The notes: generated by a model from the sequence alone, not told the origin. A stretch of 8,813 nt of DNA from Streptosporangiaceae bacterium (GCA_030041195.1 JASHOI010000742.1:1-8813); one strand, 5' to 3'; counted from the stretch's first letter, positions 1 to 7,110 are shown. A program made the numbers and translations.

Positions 1-49
1 GATGTACCAAAAGGCCTGTTCTATGCAGCCCATCGGTACATCGATGGGC
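1..49 (-). terminator. Hairpin after ltrA, possible terminator with pseudoknot potential
   Basis: A perfect 8-bp stem pairs 28-35 (GCCCATCG) with 42-49 (CGATGGGC) around a 6-nt loop (36-41). It starts 17 nt past the ltrA stop, where a terminator for the leftward operon would sit. No T-run follows directly on the minus strand; a short TTTT comes about 10 nt further on, so it is not a textbook intrinsic terminator. The loop plus one closing base on each side (35-42) is perfectly complementary to 1-8, which would allow a pseudoknot or an alternative 8-bp stem. That the element exists is seen directly; terminator function is inferred. Confidence 0.5.
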
Positions 50-66
50 GCGGCCGCAGGGCCGAC

Positions 67-1287
67 TTAGCTCTGGTTTCTCTCTAGTACCAGAGTTCCC
101 GCCAGTAGCAGGGCCAGCAGGGCCACTTGCGCCTCCAGGGCGAGGAAGGCGCCCACCGGCGCCGTCGCAAGGGCGAGCACCGCCGCGGCGGCGCGCAGCC
201 GGACCGGGCCGATCCGCAGCAGCCGCCGGACGCCCGAGTCTCCGGCCAGGAACGCTGCGGCGCCGGCGGCGAGCGCGATGGCCGCCCCGGCCGGGCCTGC
301 GGTGATCCTGCCCGAGCGCTCGATCGCCGCTCCCACCCCGGCGGCCATCGCCACCAGCCCGAGCAGCAGCGGGATGTTGCAGTAGAAGAACGCGCCCAGG
401 GCCAGCGAGACCCGGCGGTCGGTTGCCGCCGCGGTGAGCACCTGTTCGGCCTTGTCCTCGTCACTGCTGCCGAACACGACCCACCAGAGCGCCGCGGCCA
501 GCGCGAGGCCGAGCACCGCGGCCGCGACGATCCTGGCGTTGTCCGCCCTGGAGTGCCCGGCCAGCCGCCCGGCGCCGACGCCGATCGCGGCGACCGATTC
601 GCCGAGGGCGACCAGGATCAGCGCGCTGTGCCGCTCGGACATGTGCGCCGGCCGCAGCTCGAACAGGTTCTTCGGGTGCACGATGAGCGGCGATCCGAGC
701 TGCACGGCCAACGCCACGACCCACAGCACGTAGCCGGCCGGCTGCTCGGCGCCGCCCGGGCCGCGCAGCAGCCCGGCGACGATCACCAGCACGGCCGAGA
801 CGACGTTGAACGGGGCGACCCTGATGATGTTCCGGTTCACCCTGAAGTACAGCCAGGCGTGGACGAGCACCACCACCAGATAGCCGAACCCGAGCGTCAG
901 GCTGGCTCCGCCGAAGCCGTCCGGTATCGCCAGCCCGACGGTCAGGAAGCCCGCCATCCCCACCAGCAGCAGCAGACGCTCGGCTGTATGCACTGGCGGC
1001 CTGGTGTTGGTCAGCCACGCGTAGCCCTCGTACATCCACCACAGCAGCCCGAAGATCAGCAGCACCCGGGCGAGGTCGGCGGCGGTGAACCCGCTGGCCA
1101 GCAGCGTGGCGAGCTGGGTCAGCGTGAATGCGAAGACCAGGTCGAAGAAGAGCTCGAGCGTGGTGACCCGCAGTGGCGCCTCCTCCGGGCCGGTGGGTCC
1201 GGGGCTTGGGGGCGTGGGGCCGGCGGCGCCGGCGGGGCCGGAGGCGGGGGGCTTGGTGTGAGCGGGCTCGGGGTCCGGCGGGGTCAT
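67..1287 (-). CDS. LtrA-family (low temperature requirement A) integral membrane protein
   Basis: A 406-aa polytopic membrane protein of the LtrA family (PF06772 type). LtrA was first named in Listeria for growth in the cold; its biochemical activity is not established, so the role here is unknown. The N-terminal ~38 residues are a Pro/Gly/Ala-rich tail. The family hallmark follows: [14 protein letters not shown] at about 45-58, at the start of the first membrane segment. Another signature comes mid-protein: HMSERH at 215-220, then ALGES at 227-231. About ten hydrophobic spans run to the C-terminus, which ends in a short ERNQS tail. The ATG at 1287 is chosen because it overlaps the purD stop (ATGA) and is the last ATG before the family motif; only a weak AGG precedes it, so translation is probably coupled to purD. 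The same frame stays open to 1896, but that part lies over purD and has low-complexity Arg/Pro/Gly composition, so it is not coding. Last gene of the leftward operon. Confidence 0.88.
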   Translation of the reverse strand: MTPPDPEPAHTKPPASGPAGAAGPTPPSPGPTGPEEAPLRVTTLELFFDLVFAFTLTQLATLLASGFTAADLARVLLIFGLLWWMYEGYAWLTNTRPPVHTAERLLLLVGMAGFLTVGLAIPDGFGGASLTLGFGYLVVVLVHAWLYFRVNRNIIRVAPFNVVSAVLVIVAGLLRGPGGAEQPAGYVLWVVALAVQLGSPLIVHPKNLFELRPAHMSERHSALILVALGESVAAIGVGAGRLAGHSRADNARIVAAAVLGLALAAALWWVVFGSSDEDKAEQVLTAAATDRRVSLALGAFFYCNIPLLLGLVAMAAGVGAAIERSGRITAGPAGAAIALAAGAAAFLAGDSGVRRLLRIGPVRLRAAAAVLALATAPVGAFLALEAQVALLALLLAGTLVLERNQS

Positions 1288-2570
1288 GGCCTGGGCGGCG
1301 GTGGCACGGTCCCGGGCGGCGGTGGCACGGTCGGGGGCGGCTCGGCGATGTCGCTGCGATACCAGCCGCCGCGCATGCTGATCTTTCCCGCTGCCCGGTA
1401 GGCCGCCGAGCGCGCGGCGGCCAGGTCCGGGCCGGTGCCCACGACGTCGAGCACCCGGCCGCCGCTGGAGACGATCCGGCCGTCGGCGGCGACCGAGGTT
1501 CCGGCGTGCAAGATGTAGGCGTCGGCGTCGCGTTCGGGCCCGTCGATGCCGTCGATCTGATCGCCGCTGGCCGGCGTGCCCGGGTATCCCTCGGCGGCGA
1601 GCACGACGGTCACCGCCGCGCCGGGCGCCCAGCTCAGCCGGGGGGCGCCGGCCAGGGCGCCGGTGGCCGTGGCGTGCAGCAGGCCGCCCAGCGGCGTGGC
1701 CAGCCGGTCGAGCACGACCTGGGTCTCCGGGTCGCCGAACCTGGCGTTGAACTCGATCACCCGGATCCCGGCGGCGGTCAGGCACAGGCCCGCGTACAGG
1801 AGGCCGGAGTACGGGGTGCCGCGATGGCGCAACTCGGCCACCGCCGGCATGATGACCTGGTCGAGGACCTGGTCGGCCAGGTCCGCGGGGGCCCACGGTA
1901 GCGGGGCGTAGGCGCCCATGCCCCCGGTGTTCGGGCCAGCGTCGCCGTCATGGGCGCGCTTGTAGTCCTGCGCGGGAAGCAGTGGCACCGCGCGTTCGCC
2001 GTCGGCCAGCGCGAACACCGACACCTCGGGCCCGTCAAGGAACTCCTCGATCACGACCGTGCCGCAGGCGGCCGCGTGCGCCACGGCCTGGTCGCGGTCG
2101 GTGGTCACCACGACGCCCTTGCCGGCGGCCAGCCCGTCGGCCTTGACCACGTACGGCGGCCCGAACGCGTCGAGGGCCGCGTCGACCTCGGCGCCGATGC
2201 GGCACGTTCGCGCCGCCGCGGTGGGGATCCCGGCCGCGAGCATGACCTGCTTGGCGAATGATTTCGAGCCCTCGATCATGGCGGCCTCGCGGCCGGGGCC
2301 GAAACAGGCGATCCCGGCGTCCCGCACCGCGTCGGCCACGCCCGCCACCAGCGGCGCCTCGGGGCCGATGACCACGAGGCCGGCGCCGGTCCTTGCGGCC
2401 AGTTCGGTGACGCTCGCCGGGTCGGCCGGTGCGACCGGGTGGACCTCGGCAAGCTGGGCGATGCCGGGGTTGCCCGGGGCCGCGTGCAGGCCGGTGACGT
2501 CGCGGTCGGCGGCCAGCGCGCGGACCAGGGCGTGCTCACGGCCGCCGGATCCAATGACGAGGACGCGCAC
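1284..2570 (-). CDS. purD: Phosphoribosylamine-glycine ligase (GAR synthetase)
   Basis: Joins 5-phosphoribosylamine and glycine with ATP to give glycinamide ribonucleotide, the second step of de novo purine synthesis, in the cytosol. It is 428 aa, the usual length. The N-terminal GSGGREHA loop is at 7-14; the ATP-grasp domain starts near GSKSFAKQ (101-108) with the ATP loop [10 protein letters not shown] at 143-152. Further PurD signatures are DGPEVS (179-184), [10 protein letters not shown] (212-221) and [12 protein letters not shown] (273-284), the last carrying metal-binding Glu/Asn. The start is GTG at 2570, placed by the invariant [10 protein letters not shown] opening; a weak GGTAGG lies about 9 nt upstream. 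The conserved body ends near YRSDIA, and a proline tail of about 18 residues follows ([18 protein letters not shown]), encoded by a 21-bp tandem repeat. The stop overlaps the ltrA start. It follows the 143-aa gene by 60 bp with no clear promoter, so it is probably co-transcribed. Confidence 0.97.
   Translation of the reverse strand: MRVLVIGSGGREHALVRALAADRDVTGLHAAPGNPGIAQLAEVHPVAPADPASVTELAARTGAGLVVIGPEAPLVAGVADAVRDAGIACFGPGREAAMIEGSKSFAKQVMLAAGIPTAAARTCRIGAEVDAALDAFGPPYVVKADGLAAGKGVVVTTDRDQAVAHAAACGTVVIEEFLDGPEVSVFALADGERAVPLLPAQDYKRAHDGDAGPNTGGMGAYAPLPWAPADLADQVLDQVIMPAVAELRHRGTPYSGLLYAGLCLTAAGIRVIEFNARFGDPETQVVLDRLATPLGGLLHATATGALAGAPRLSWAPGAAVTVVLAAEGYPGTPASGDQIDGIDGPERDADAYILHAGTSVAADGRIVSSGGRVLDVVGTGPDLAAARSAAYRAAGKISMRGGWYRSDIAEPPPTVPPPPGTVPPPPRP
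1293..1332 (-). repeat. 21-bp tandem direct repeat in the purD 3' end
   Basis: Two identical 19-nt copies of gggcggcggtggcacggtc (1293-1311 and 1314-1332) sit 21 bp apart. The period is seven codons, so on the minus strand it encodes repeated proline runs (PPPPGTV-like) in the PurD tail without shifting the frame. It ends 5 bp from the ltrA ATG. Such a repeat can change copy number by slippage or recombination. Confidence 0.85.
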
Positions 2571-2630
2571 GGCGGCGAGCCTACCGGCCGTTGCGGCGGG
2601 GCGGCGCGGGTCCGGCGTGGTCAGCCGGCC

Positions 2631-3062
2631 TTACGAGGCAGGCACAGCCGCGATCCGGCGCCTTTCGGTAATCCCCCGGTAGCTGGCGGAGACCGTGCCG
2701 AAGCGGCCGTCGGCCATGGCGACCCAGAACCAGTCGTTGACCTGCATGACCTCGGCGGTGTGGCCGCCGCCGCGCAGGCCGCGGCGAGAGAATCGCACGG
2801 TGATCCCTGAGGAGCTGCCGACGAGGCGGCCCCAGGCGATCGCGCGGTGCTGCCCGCCGACGACCGTGCGGCTGGCCCCGCAGAGGATGCCGGCCGCGAG
2901 CGGGGTCGCCACCACGACGTCCAGCAGGGTGTCCGCGGCGTAGACCTCCATGGCGGGCCGCGCGGCCGTCTCCCGGGAGACCCGTACCGACCACGGCGGG
3001 TCAGGCAGTTCATACGGGCCATGCTCAGCGCAGGCTGGCTCGGTGATCGCCCAGGTGACCAT
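2631..3062 (-). CDS. Hypothetical protein between purA and purD, 143 aa
   Basis: I do not recognise this family. It is a 143-aa, probably soluble protein with no signal peptide or clear membrane span. The N-terminal third is Pro/Trp-containing, with SVRVSRE near 25-31; the middle is hydrophobic beta-like sequence (DVVVATPLAAGILCG); the C-terminal third is basic and aromatic (SRRGLRGGGH, then VNDWFWVAMADGRFGTVSASYRG). That last stretch reads like beta strands of a small SH3-like or beta-barrel fold, which is a guess. It has the codon bias of its neighbours, lies 59 bp after purA and 60 bp before purD on the same strand, and covers a stretch no other gene explains, so it is likely real. The ATG at 3062 has GGAG 13 nt upstream, rather far. 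A weak 5-bp inverted repeat (2612-2616 with 2624-2628) lies just past the stop. Position in a purine operon suggests, but does not show, a link to purine metabolism. Confidence 0.75.
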   Translation of the reverse strand: MVTWAITEPACAEHGPYELPDPPWSVRVSRETAARPAMEVYAADTLLDVVVATPLAAGILCGASRTVVGGQHRAIAWGRLVGSSSGITVRFSRRGLRGGGHTAEVMQVNDWFWVAMADGRFGTVSASYRGITERRRIAAVPAS

Positions 3063-3121
3063 GCTGGGTGAGCGTCTCCGAGCCGGCGCGCGTTACCCGC
3101 AGCGCGCTCCGGGCAGCGACG

Positions 3122-4405
3122 TCAGAGCAGGGGCCGCAGCTGGAGCGTCTGATCGCGCCGCGGGCCGACGCCGATCCCGCACAAGGGGGCGCCGATCATG
3201 TCCTCGAGCGCCCGCACGTATGCCTGGGCGTTGCGCGGCAGGTCCTCGAACTGCCGGGCTGAGGAGATGTCCTCCCACCAGCCGTCCAGGTACTCGTACA
3301 CCGGAACCGCGTGGTGGAAGTCGGTCTGCGTCATCGGGACCTCCTCGCGGGAGGTCCCGTTCACTTCGTAGGCCACGCAGACCGGCACCCGGTCCAGGCC
3401 GGACAGCACGTCCAGCTTGGACAGGAAGTAGTCGGTGATCCCGTTGACCCGGGTGGCGTACCGGGCGATGACCGCGTCGAACCAGCCGGTGCGGCGCGGC
3501 CTGCCGGTGGTGACGCCGTACTCGTGGCCGGTCTTGCGCAGCCACTCGCCCTTCTCGCCGGTGAGCTCGGTGGGGAACGGGCCGGCGCCCACCCGCGTGG
3601 TGTAGGCCTTCACGATCCCGATCACCTTGGTGATCCTGGTCGGGCCCACGCCCGAGCCGGCGCAGGCACCGCCCGCGGTGGGTGACGACGAGGTCACGAA
3701 CGGGTAGGTGCCGTGATCCACGTCCAGCTGGGTGGCCTGCGCGCCCTCCAGCAGGACCGCCTGGCCCTGGTCCAGCGCCTTGTTGATGACCAGGCCGGTG
3801 TCGGTCACGTAGCGCTGCAGCCGGTCGAAGTGCGCCAGGTACTCCTTGGCGGTTGCGTCCGCGTCGATCCCGCGGCGGTTGTAGACCTTGGTGAGCACCT
3901 GGTTCTTCTCGCGCAGCACGAGCTCGAGCTTCTGGGACAAGATCCCCGGGTCCAGCAGGTCCTGCACCCGGATGCCCATCCTGGCCGCCTTGTCGCTGTA
4001 GGTCGGGCCGATCCCGCGGCCGGTGGTGCCGATTCGCGAGTTGCCGAGATAGCGCTCGGTCACCTTGTCGAGCGCGATGTGGTGCGGCATGATCAGGTGC
4101 GCGTTCGCCGAGATCAGGAGACGGTCGCAGGACACCCCGCGGGCCTCCAGCCCGTCGATCTCCTCCAGCAGCACCGCCGGGTCGATCACCACGCCGTTGC
4201 CGATCACCGGCGTGGCCTTCTTCGACAGCACGCCGGCCGGAAGCAGGTGCAGGGCGTAGCTCTCGTCGCCGATGACGACCGTGTGCCCGGCGTTGTTGCC
4301 GCCCTGGTACCTGACCACGTAATCCACGTCGTCACCGACCAGGTCGGTCACCTTGCCTTTGCCCTCGTCGCCCCACTGCGCGCCCACGATCACGATGGCG
4401 GGCAT
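3122..4405 (-). CDS. purA: Adenylosuccinate synthetase
   Basis: Converts IMP, aspartate and GTP to adenylosuccinate, the first committed step to AMP, in the cytosol. At 427 aa it is full length. [11 protein letters not shown] at 8-18 is the N-terminal GTP-site signature with the catalytic Asp13; GGNNAGHT at 35-42 carries the catalytic His41, both at the E. coli numbering. The IMP loop is [17 protein letters not shown] (126-142). VGAGPFPTE (272-280) and [12 protein letters not shown] (297-308) are the later GTP/aspartate-site signatures. The ATG at 4405 is chosen because [18 protein letters not shown] is the family N-terminus and AAGGGG (minus strand, 4420-4415) lies 9 nt upstream; the frame is open to 4465, but that part runs through a leader hairpin. 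It is separated from the DUF3151 gene by 137 bp that hold a candidate promoter, so it likely starts its own transcript, running on to the 143-aa gene, purD and ltrA. Confidence 0.98.
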   Translation of the reverse strand: MPAIVIVGAQWGDEGKGKVTDLVGDDVDYVVRYQGGNNAGHTVVIGDESYALHLLPAGVLSKKATPVIGNGVVIDPAVLLEEIDGLEARGVSCDRLLISANAHLIMPHHIALDKVTERYLGNSRIGTTGRGIGPTYSDKAARMGIRVQDLLDPGILSQKLELVLREKNQVLTKVYNRRGIDADATAKEYLAHFDRLQRYVTDTGLVINKALDQGQAVLLEGAQATQLDVDHGTYPFVTSSSPTAGGACAGSGVGPTRITKVIGIVKAYTTRVGAGPFPTELTGEKGEWLRKTGHEYGVTTGRPRRTGWFDAVIARYATRVNGITDYFLSKLDVLSGLDRVPVCVAYEVNGTSREEVPMTQTDFHHAVPVYEYLDGWWEDISSARQFEDLPRNAQAYVRALEDMIGAPLCGIGVGPRRDQTLQLRPLL

Positions 4406-4435
4406 TTCATCAGGCCCCTTCGGATAACGCCGAAA

Positions 4436-4477
4436 CCCCTGTTCGCGGCCGTGCAGTTGCTGCAAGCGCGACAGGGG
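4436..4477 (-). promoter_or_regulatory. purA 5' leader hairpin
   Basis: A 42-nt imperfect stem-loop in the purA leader, 30 nt before the ATG. An outer 7-bp stem (4436-4442 with 4471-4477) is followed, after one bulged base, by a 4-bp stem (4444-4447 with 4467-4470), an internal loop, and a 4-bp apical stem (4453-4456 with 4460-4463) closed by a 3-nt loop. The pairing is read directly. If the -10 at 4491-4496 is used, the stem begins only a few nt from the mRNA 5' end. It could stabilise or regulate the purA mRNA; or, because TTT follows the outer stem on the minus strand, it could terminate the DUF3151 transcript 66 nt after that gene. It matches no riboswitch class I know. Confidence 0.5.
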
Positions 4478-4490
4478 CTCTTGCGCTGTG

Positions 4491-4496
4491 ATGCTA
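4491..4496 (-). promoter_or_regulatory. Candidate -10 element for purA
   Basis: TAGCAT on the minus strand fits the actinobacterial TANNNT -10 consensus. Transcription would start near 4484, giving a leader of about 80 nt. I see no convincing -35 at 16-19 bp spacing. The support is pattern and position only. Confidence 0.4.
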
Positions 4497-4542
4497 CCGG
4501 ATGCCGCGGTCAGGGGGGATCGAGGGCCTCAGCGGCACCCGC

Positions 4543-4959
4543 TCAGGCAGGGTCCAGGGCCTTAGCGGCGGCCGCGCTGCTGTCCCTCAGGAACTCGCGG
4601 CAGCGCTGCGCCTCGTCATCCTCGCCGATCGCGGCGGCGGCGACGCCGAGCATGTGCAGCGAGCGCAGGAAGCCGCGGTTCGGCTCGTGCTCCCACGGAA
4701 TCGGCCCGTGGCCCTTCCAGCCGGACCGGCGCAGCTGATCCAGGCCGCGGTGGTAGCCGGTTCTGGCGTACGCATACCCGGCGACCGGGTCGCCGGCCTC
4801 GATCGCGCGCTCGGCCAGCGCGGCCCAGGCGGCGCAGTAAGCGGGATGGCGAGCGGCCACCGCGGCCGGGTCGGTGCCGGCCCGCAGCTCAGCGCTGGCC
4901 TCGGGATCGTCGAGCAGGTAGGTGGGCGGCGGGCCGCCCAGCAGGTTCTCATGCGTCAT
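4543..4959 (-). CDS. DUF3151 family protein
   Basis: A 138-aa protein of unknown function that I assign to the actinobacterial DUF3151 family. The N-terminus opens MTHENLLGGPPPTYL; a central helix-rich stretch contains AARHPAYCAAWAALAERAI (about 34-52), resembling a TPR-like helical pair. The strongly conserved block follows (about 64-95): GYHRGLDQLRRSGWKGHGP then WEHEPNRGFLRSL. The C-terminal helix has GEDDEAQRCREFLRDS. No membrane span or signal peptide. The ATG at 4959 is supported by AGGA (minus strand, 4970-4967) at 7 nt spacing; the frame is open far upstream, but that region is coded by the reductase on the other strand. From memory, DUF3151 genes sit near purA and fba in mycobacteria too, a synteny that supports the call. 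Any promoter must lie within or upstream of the reductase 5' end; I could not identify one. Confidence 0.85.
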   Translation of the reverse strand: MTHENLLGGPPPTYLLDDPEASAELRAGTDPAAVAARHPAYCAAWAALAERAIEAGDPVAGYAYARTGYHRGLDQLRRSGWKGHGPIPWEHEPNRGFLRSLHMLGVAAAAIGEDDEAQRCREFLRDSSAAAAKALDPA

Positions 4960-4976
4960 GCAGCCATCCTGCCGGA

Positions 4977-4982
4977 TAGGTT
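4977..4982 (+). promoter_or_regulatory. -10 element for a leaderless reductase mRNA
   Basis: TAGGTT fits TANNNT and is followed by exactly 7 nt before the ATG at 4990, so the transcript would begin at or next to the A of the start codon. No Shine-Dalgarno precedes that ATG, in keeping with leaderless translation. No clear -35; the region where one would lie overlaps the start of the divergent DUF3151 gene. Confidence 0.55.
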
Positions 4983-4989
4983 TAGCTGC

Positions 4990-5871
4990 ATGCTGGATGG
5001 CGAGCTCGTTGCGGCGGCAAGCGGTGTGTTCGCACTTGGCGGCAATGTGGCGGTCACCCGCCTCGGGTACGGCGCGATGCGGATCACCGGCCGGGGCATC
5101 TGGGGGCCGCCGCCGGACCACGACGAAGCGATCCGGGTGCTGCGCCGCGCGGCCGAGCTCGGGGTCGACTTCATCGACACCGCCGACTCTTACGGGCCGT
5201 TCGTGAGCGAGGAGCTGATCCGCGAGGCGCTGTATCCCTACGACGGCATCACGATCGCGACCAAGGGGGGCCTCACCCGTTCCGGCCCGGACCAGTGGGG
5301 AACGGTCGGCCGGCCCGAGTACCTGCGGCAATGTGTGGAGATGAGCCTGCGGCGGCTCGGCCTGGACACGATCGACCTGTACCAGCTGCACCGGATCGAC
5401 CCGCAGATCCCGGCTACCGACCAGGTGGGCGAGCTGGCCGACCTCCGCAAGGAGGGCAAGATCAGGCACATCGGGCTGTCCGAGGTGAGCGTGCCGGAAA
5501 TCGGCGAGGCCAGGCTGACCGCGCCGATCGTGTCCGTGCAGAACCTGTACAACGTGCTCGACCGCAGGTACGAGGACGTGCTGGACTACTGCGAGCGGGA
5601 AGGGCTCGGGTTCATCCCGTACCGCCCGATCGCGACCGGCCAGTTCGCGTCGCCGCACGGCAAGCTGGCCCAGCTGGCCACGCAGGCGGGCGCCACCGGG
5701 GTTCAGCTGGCGCTGGCCTGGATGCTGCGGCGGTCCCCGGTGATGCTGCCGATTCCGGGAACCCGATCGGTGGCGCACCTCGAGGAGAACGTCGGCGCGG
5801 CTGAGCTCGAGCTGACCGACGACCAGTTCGGCGCGCTGTCGGAACTCGCTCCGCCCGCCCCGGTGTTCTGA
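4990..5871 (+). CDS. Aldo/keto reductase, PdxI (YdbC)-like
   Basis: A 293-aa NAD(P)H-dependent oxidoreductase with the AKR TIM-barrel pattern. The catalytic tetrad is visible: Asp63 and Tyr68 in FIDTADSYGP, Lys92 in IATKGG, and His134 in YQLHRID. The cofactor-binding C-terminal part has LPIPGTRSVAHLEEN near the end. The stretches LGYGAMRITG, GPPPDHDEAIRVLRRA and IREALYPY strongly recall E. coli YdbC/PdxI, a pyridoxal reductase (pyridoxal to pyridoxine with NADPH); that likeness is from memory, so the substrate is inferred. The ATG at 4990 is chosen because a -10 lies 7 nt upstream, giving a leaderless start. The frame is open back to 4501, but that part is antisense to DUF3151 and has no family similarity. 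Leaves divergently from DUF3151 across 30 bp and ends 15 bp from the convergent fba stop. An alternative is a general detoxifying aldehyde reductase. Confidence 0.92.
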   Translation: MLDGELVAAASGVFALGGNVAVTRLGYGAMRITGRGIWGPPPDHDEAIRVLRRAAELGVDFIDTADSYGPFVSEELIREALYPYDGITIATKGGLTRSGPDQWGTVGRPEYLRQCVEMSLRRLGLDTIDLYQLHRIDPQIPATDQVGELADLRKEGKIRHIGLSEVSVPEIGEARLTAPIVSVQNLYNVLDRRYEDVLDYCEREGLGFIPYRPIATGQFASPHGKLAQLATQAGATGVQLALAWMLRRSPVMLPIPGTRSVAHLEENVGAAELELTDDQFGALSELAPPAPVF

Positions 5872-5886
5872 CCCGCGGCGCGGCGC

Positions 5887-6909
5887 TCAGCCGATCTGCT
5901 TTCCGGCCGACATCAGGTCCTGGCAGGCCTGGACGACCCGGGCGCTCATCGACTCCTCCGCCGCCTTGCCCCACGTCCGCGGGTCGTACGCCTTCTTGCT
6001 GCCGACCTCACCGTCGATCTTGAGCACGCCGTCGTAGTTCGTGAACATGTGACCGGCGACCGGCCGGGTGAAGGCGTACTGGGTGTCGGTGTCCACGTTC
6101 ATCTTGACCACCCCGTACGAGATCGCCTCCCGGATCTCGTCGAGCCCCGAACCAGACCCGCCGTGGAACACGAGGTCGAACGGGTCTTCCTTGCCGTACT
6201 TGGCACCGACGGCGTCCTGGATCTCCTTCAGCACCGGGGGCCGCAGCCGGACGTGGCCGGGCTTGTACACGCCGTGCACGTTGCCGAACGTCGCGGCCAG
6301 CATGTACCGGCCGCGCTCGCCGAGCCCCAGGGCCTCGGCCGTGGCCAGCGCGTCCTCGGGGGTGCTGTACAGCTTCTCGTTCATCTCGCCGGTGACGCCG
6401 TCCTCTTCGCCGCCGACCACCCCGATCTCCATTTCCATGATGATGCGCGCGGCGGCGCACTTCTCGAGCAGTTCGCTGGCGATCTGCAGGTTCTCGTCGA
6501 GCGGCACCGCGGAGCCGTCCCACATGTGCGACTGGAACAGCGGTTCCTCGCCCCGCGCCACCCGCTCGGTCGAGATCTGGATCAGCGGGCGCATGTACCC
6601 GTCCAGCTTGTCCTTTGGGCAGTGGTCGGTGTGCAGCGCGATATGGACCGGGTACTTGGCCGCCACGATCTCGGCGAAGTGGGCGAGCGCCACCGCCCCG
6701 GTGACCATGTCCTTGACCGACTGGCCGGACAGGTACTCGGCGCCGCCGGTGGAGATCTGGACGATCCCGTCGCTGCCGGCCTCGGCGAACCCGCGTAGAG
6801 CCGCGTTCAGCGTCTGGCTGGACGTGACGTTGATCGCCGGATAGGCGAACCCGTGCTCCTTGGCGCGGTCGAGCATCTGCGCGTATGTCTCTGGCGTCGC
6901 GATAGGCAT
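5887..6909 (-). CDS. fba: Class II fructose-bisphosphate aldolase
   Basis: Zinc-dependent aldolase that reversibly cleaves fructose 1,6-bisphosphate to glyceraldehyde 3-phosphate and dihydroxyacetone phosphate in glycolysis/gluconeogenesis. It has 340 aa, close to the mycobacterial enzyme. AINVTSSQT (25-33) opens the barrel. ALHTDHCPKDKLDGY (91-105) contains the catalytic Asp95 and zinc ligand His96. QSHMWDGSAVP and EIGVVGGEEDGV (161-172) are class II signatures. FGNVHGVYKPG (208-218) gives zinc ligand His212, and DLVFHGGSGSG (245-255) gives His249. KMNVDTDTQYAFTRP is the phosphate-binding end. The ATG at 6909 fits the MPIATPE opening and has GAGAGGGA (6925-6918, minus strand) 8 nt upstream; the upstream extension is not family-like. 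A weak GATACT at 6946-6941 could be a -10 giving a leader of about 24 nt, but it departs from TANNNT. Convergent with the reductase across 15 bp, with no hairpin seen there. Confidence 0.98.
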   Translation of the reverse strand: MPIATPETYAQMLDRAKEHGFAYPAINVTSSQTLNAALRGFAEAGSDGIVQISTGGAEYLSGQSVKDMVTGAVALAHFAEIVAAKYPVHIALHTDHCPKDKLDGYMRPLIQISTERVARGEEPLFQSHMWDGSAVPLDENLQIASELLEKCAAARIIMEMEIGVVGGEEDGVTGEMNEKLYSTPEDALATAEALGLGERGRYMLAATFGNVHGVYKPGHVRLRPPVLKEIQDAVGAKYGKEDPFDLVFHGGSGSGLDEIREAISYGVVKMNVDTDTQYAFTRPVAGHMFTNYDGVLKIDGEVGSKKAYDPRTWGKAAEESMSARVVQACQDLMSAGKQIG

Positions 6910-7110
6910 GACGGCGTTCCCTCTCACTCGGTACGCCTCCAGTATCCCGGGCCGCGCCGGAAAACCAGCGCAGGGCCCCGGGGAAAACACGGGCCGCCCC
7001 GCCCCCGGCCAATTAGCAAAACCGACGGATTGCGGGCGGTATCGGGAAAGACACCCCCCCATGGCCTGGGCTGATCGCGCAGGTTAACGGGCGGTGGCGC
7101 GCCTTTCGTC
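6910..7110. other. Divergent intergenic region between fba and the 39-aa gene
   Basis: About 200 bp that must hold the fba promoter and any upstream control of the small membrane gene. It contains GC-rich stretches broken by A-rich islands (GGAAAACC near 6959, GGGGAAAACA near 6980, CCAATTAGCAAAACC near 7009) and an 8-C run near 7063. I find no coding frame with plausible codon use, no RNA gene and no clear operator. fba promoter assignment is uncertain. Confidence 0.5.

Noticed and set aside
127..1401. Open frame of 424 codons on the plus strand opposite ltrA
   Set aside because: Low-complexity Arg/Gln/Gly/His composition, directly antisense to a recognised membrane gene; a typical product of high-GC third-position bias.
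1288..1896. Extension of the ltrA frame upstream to give a 609-aa protein
   Set aside because: The extra 203 residues are Arg/Pro/Gly-rich, lie over purD in another frame, and match no family; the ATGA overlap start explains the gene.
2050..2100. Apparent short deletion in PurD before VVIEEFLDG compared with E. coli
   Set aside because: As I recall, actinobacterial PurD proteins share the shorter form here, so it is a lineage trait and not damage.
3713..4738. Open frame of 341 codons on the plus strand opposite purA
   Set aside because: Antisense to a full-length purA with all motifs; composition is His/Val/Gln/Arg-rich and family-less.
4960..5778. N-terminal extension of the DUF3151 frame to 411 aa
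   Set aside because: The added part is antisense to the aldo/keto reductase; the DUF3151 start at 4959 has its own ribosome site.
5872..5886. Possible terminator between the converging reductase and fba genes
   Set aside because: The 15-bp gap is GC-rich but I find no stem of useful length around it.
6049..6844. Two overlapping plus-strand frames opposite fba
   Set aside because: Both are antisense shadows of the conserved aldolase; neither has a Shine-Dalgarno, promoter or family similarity.
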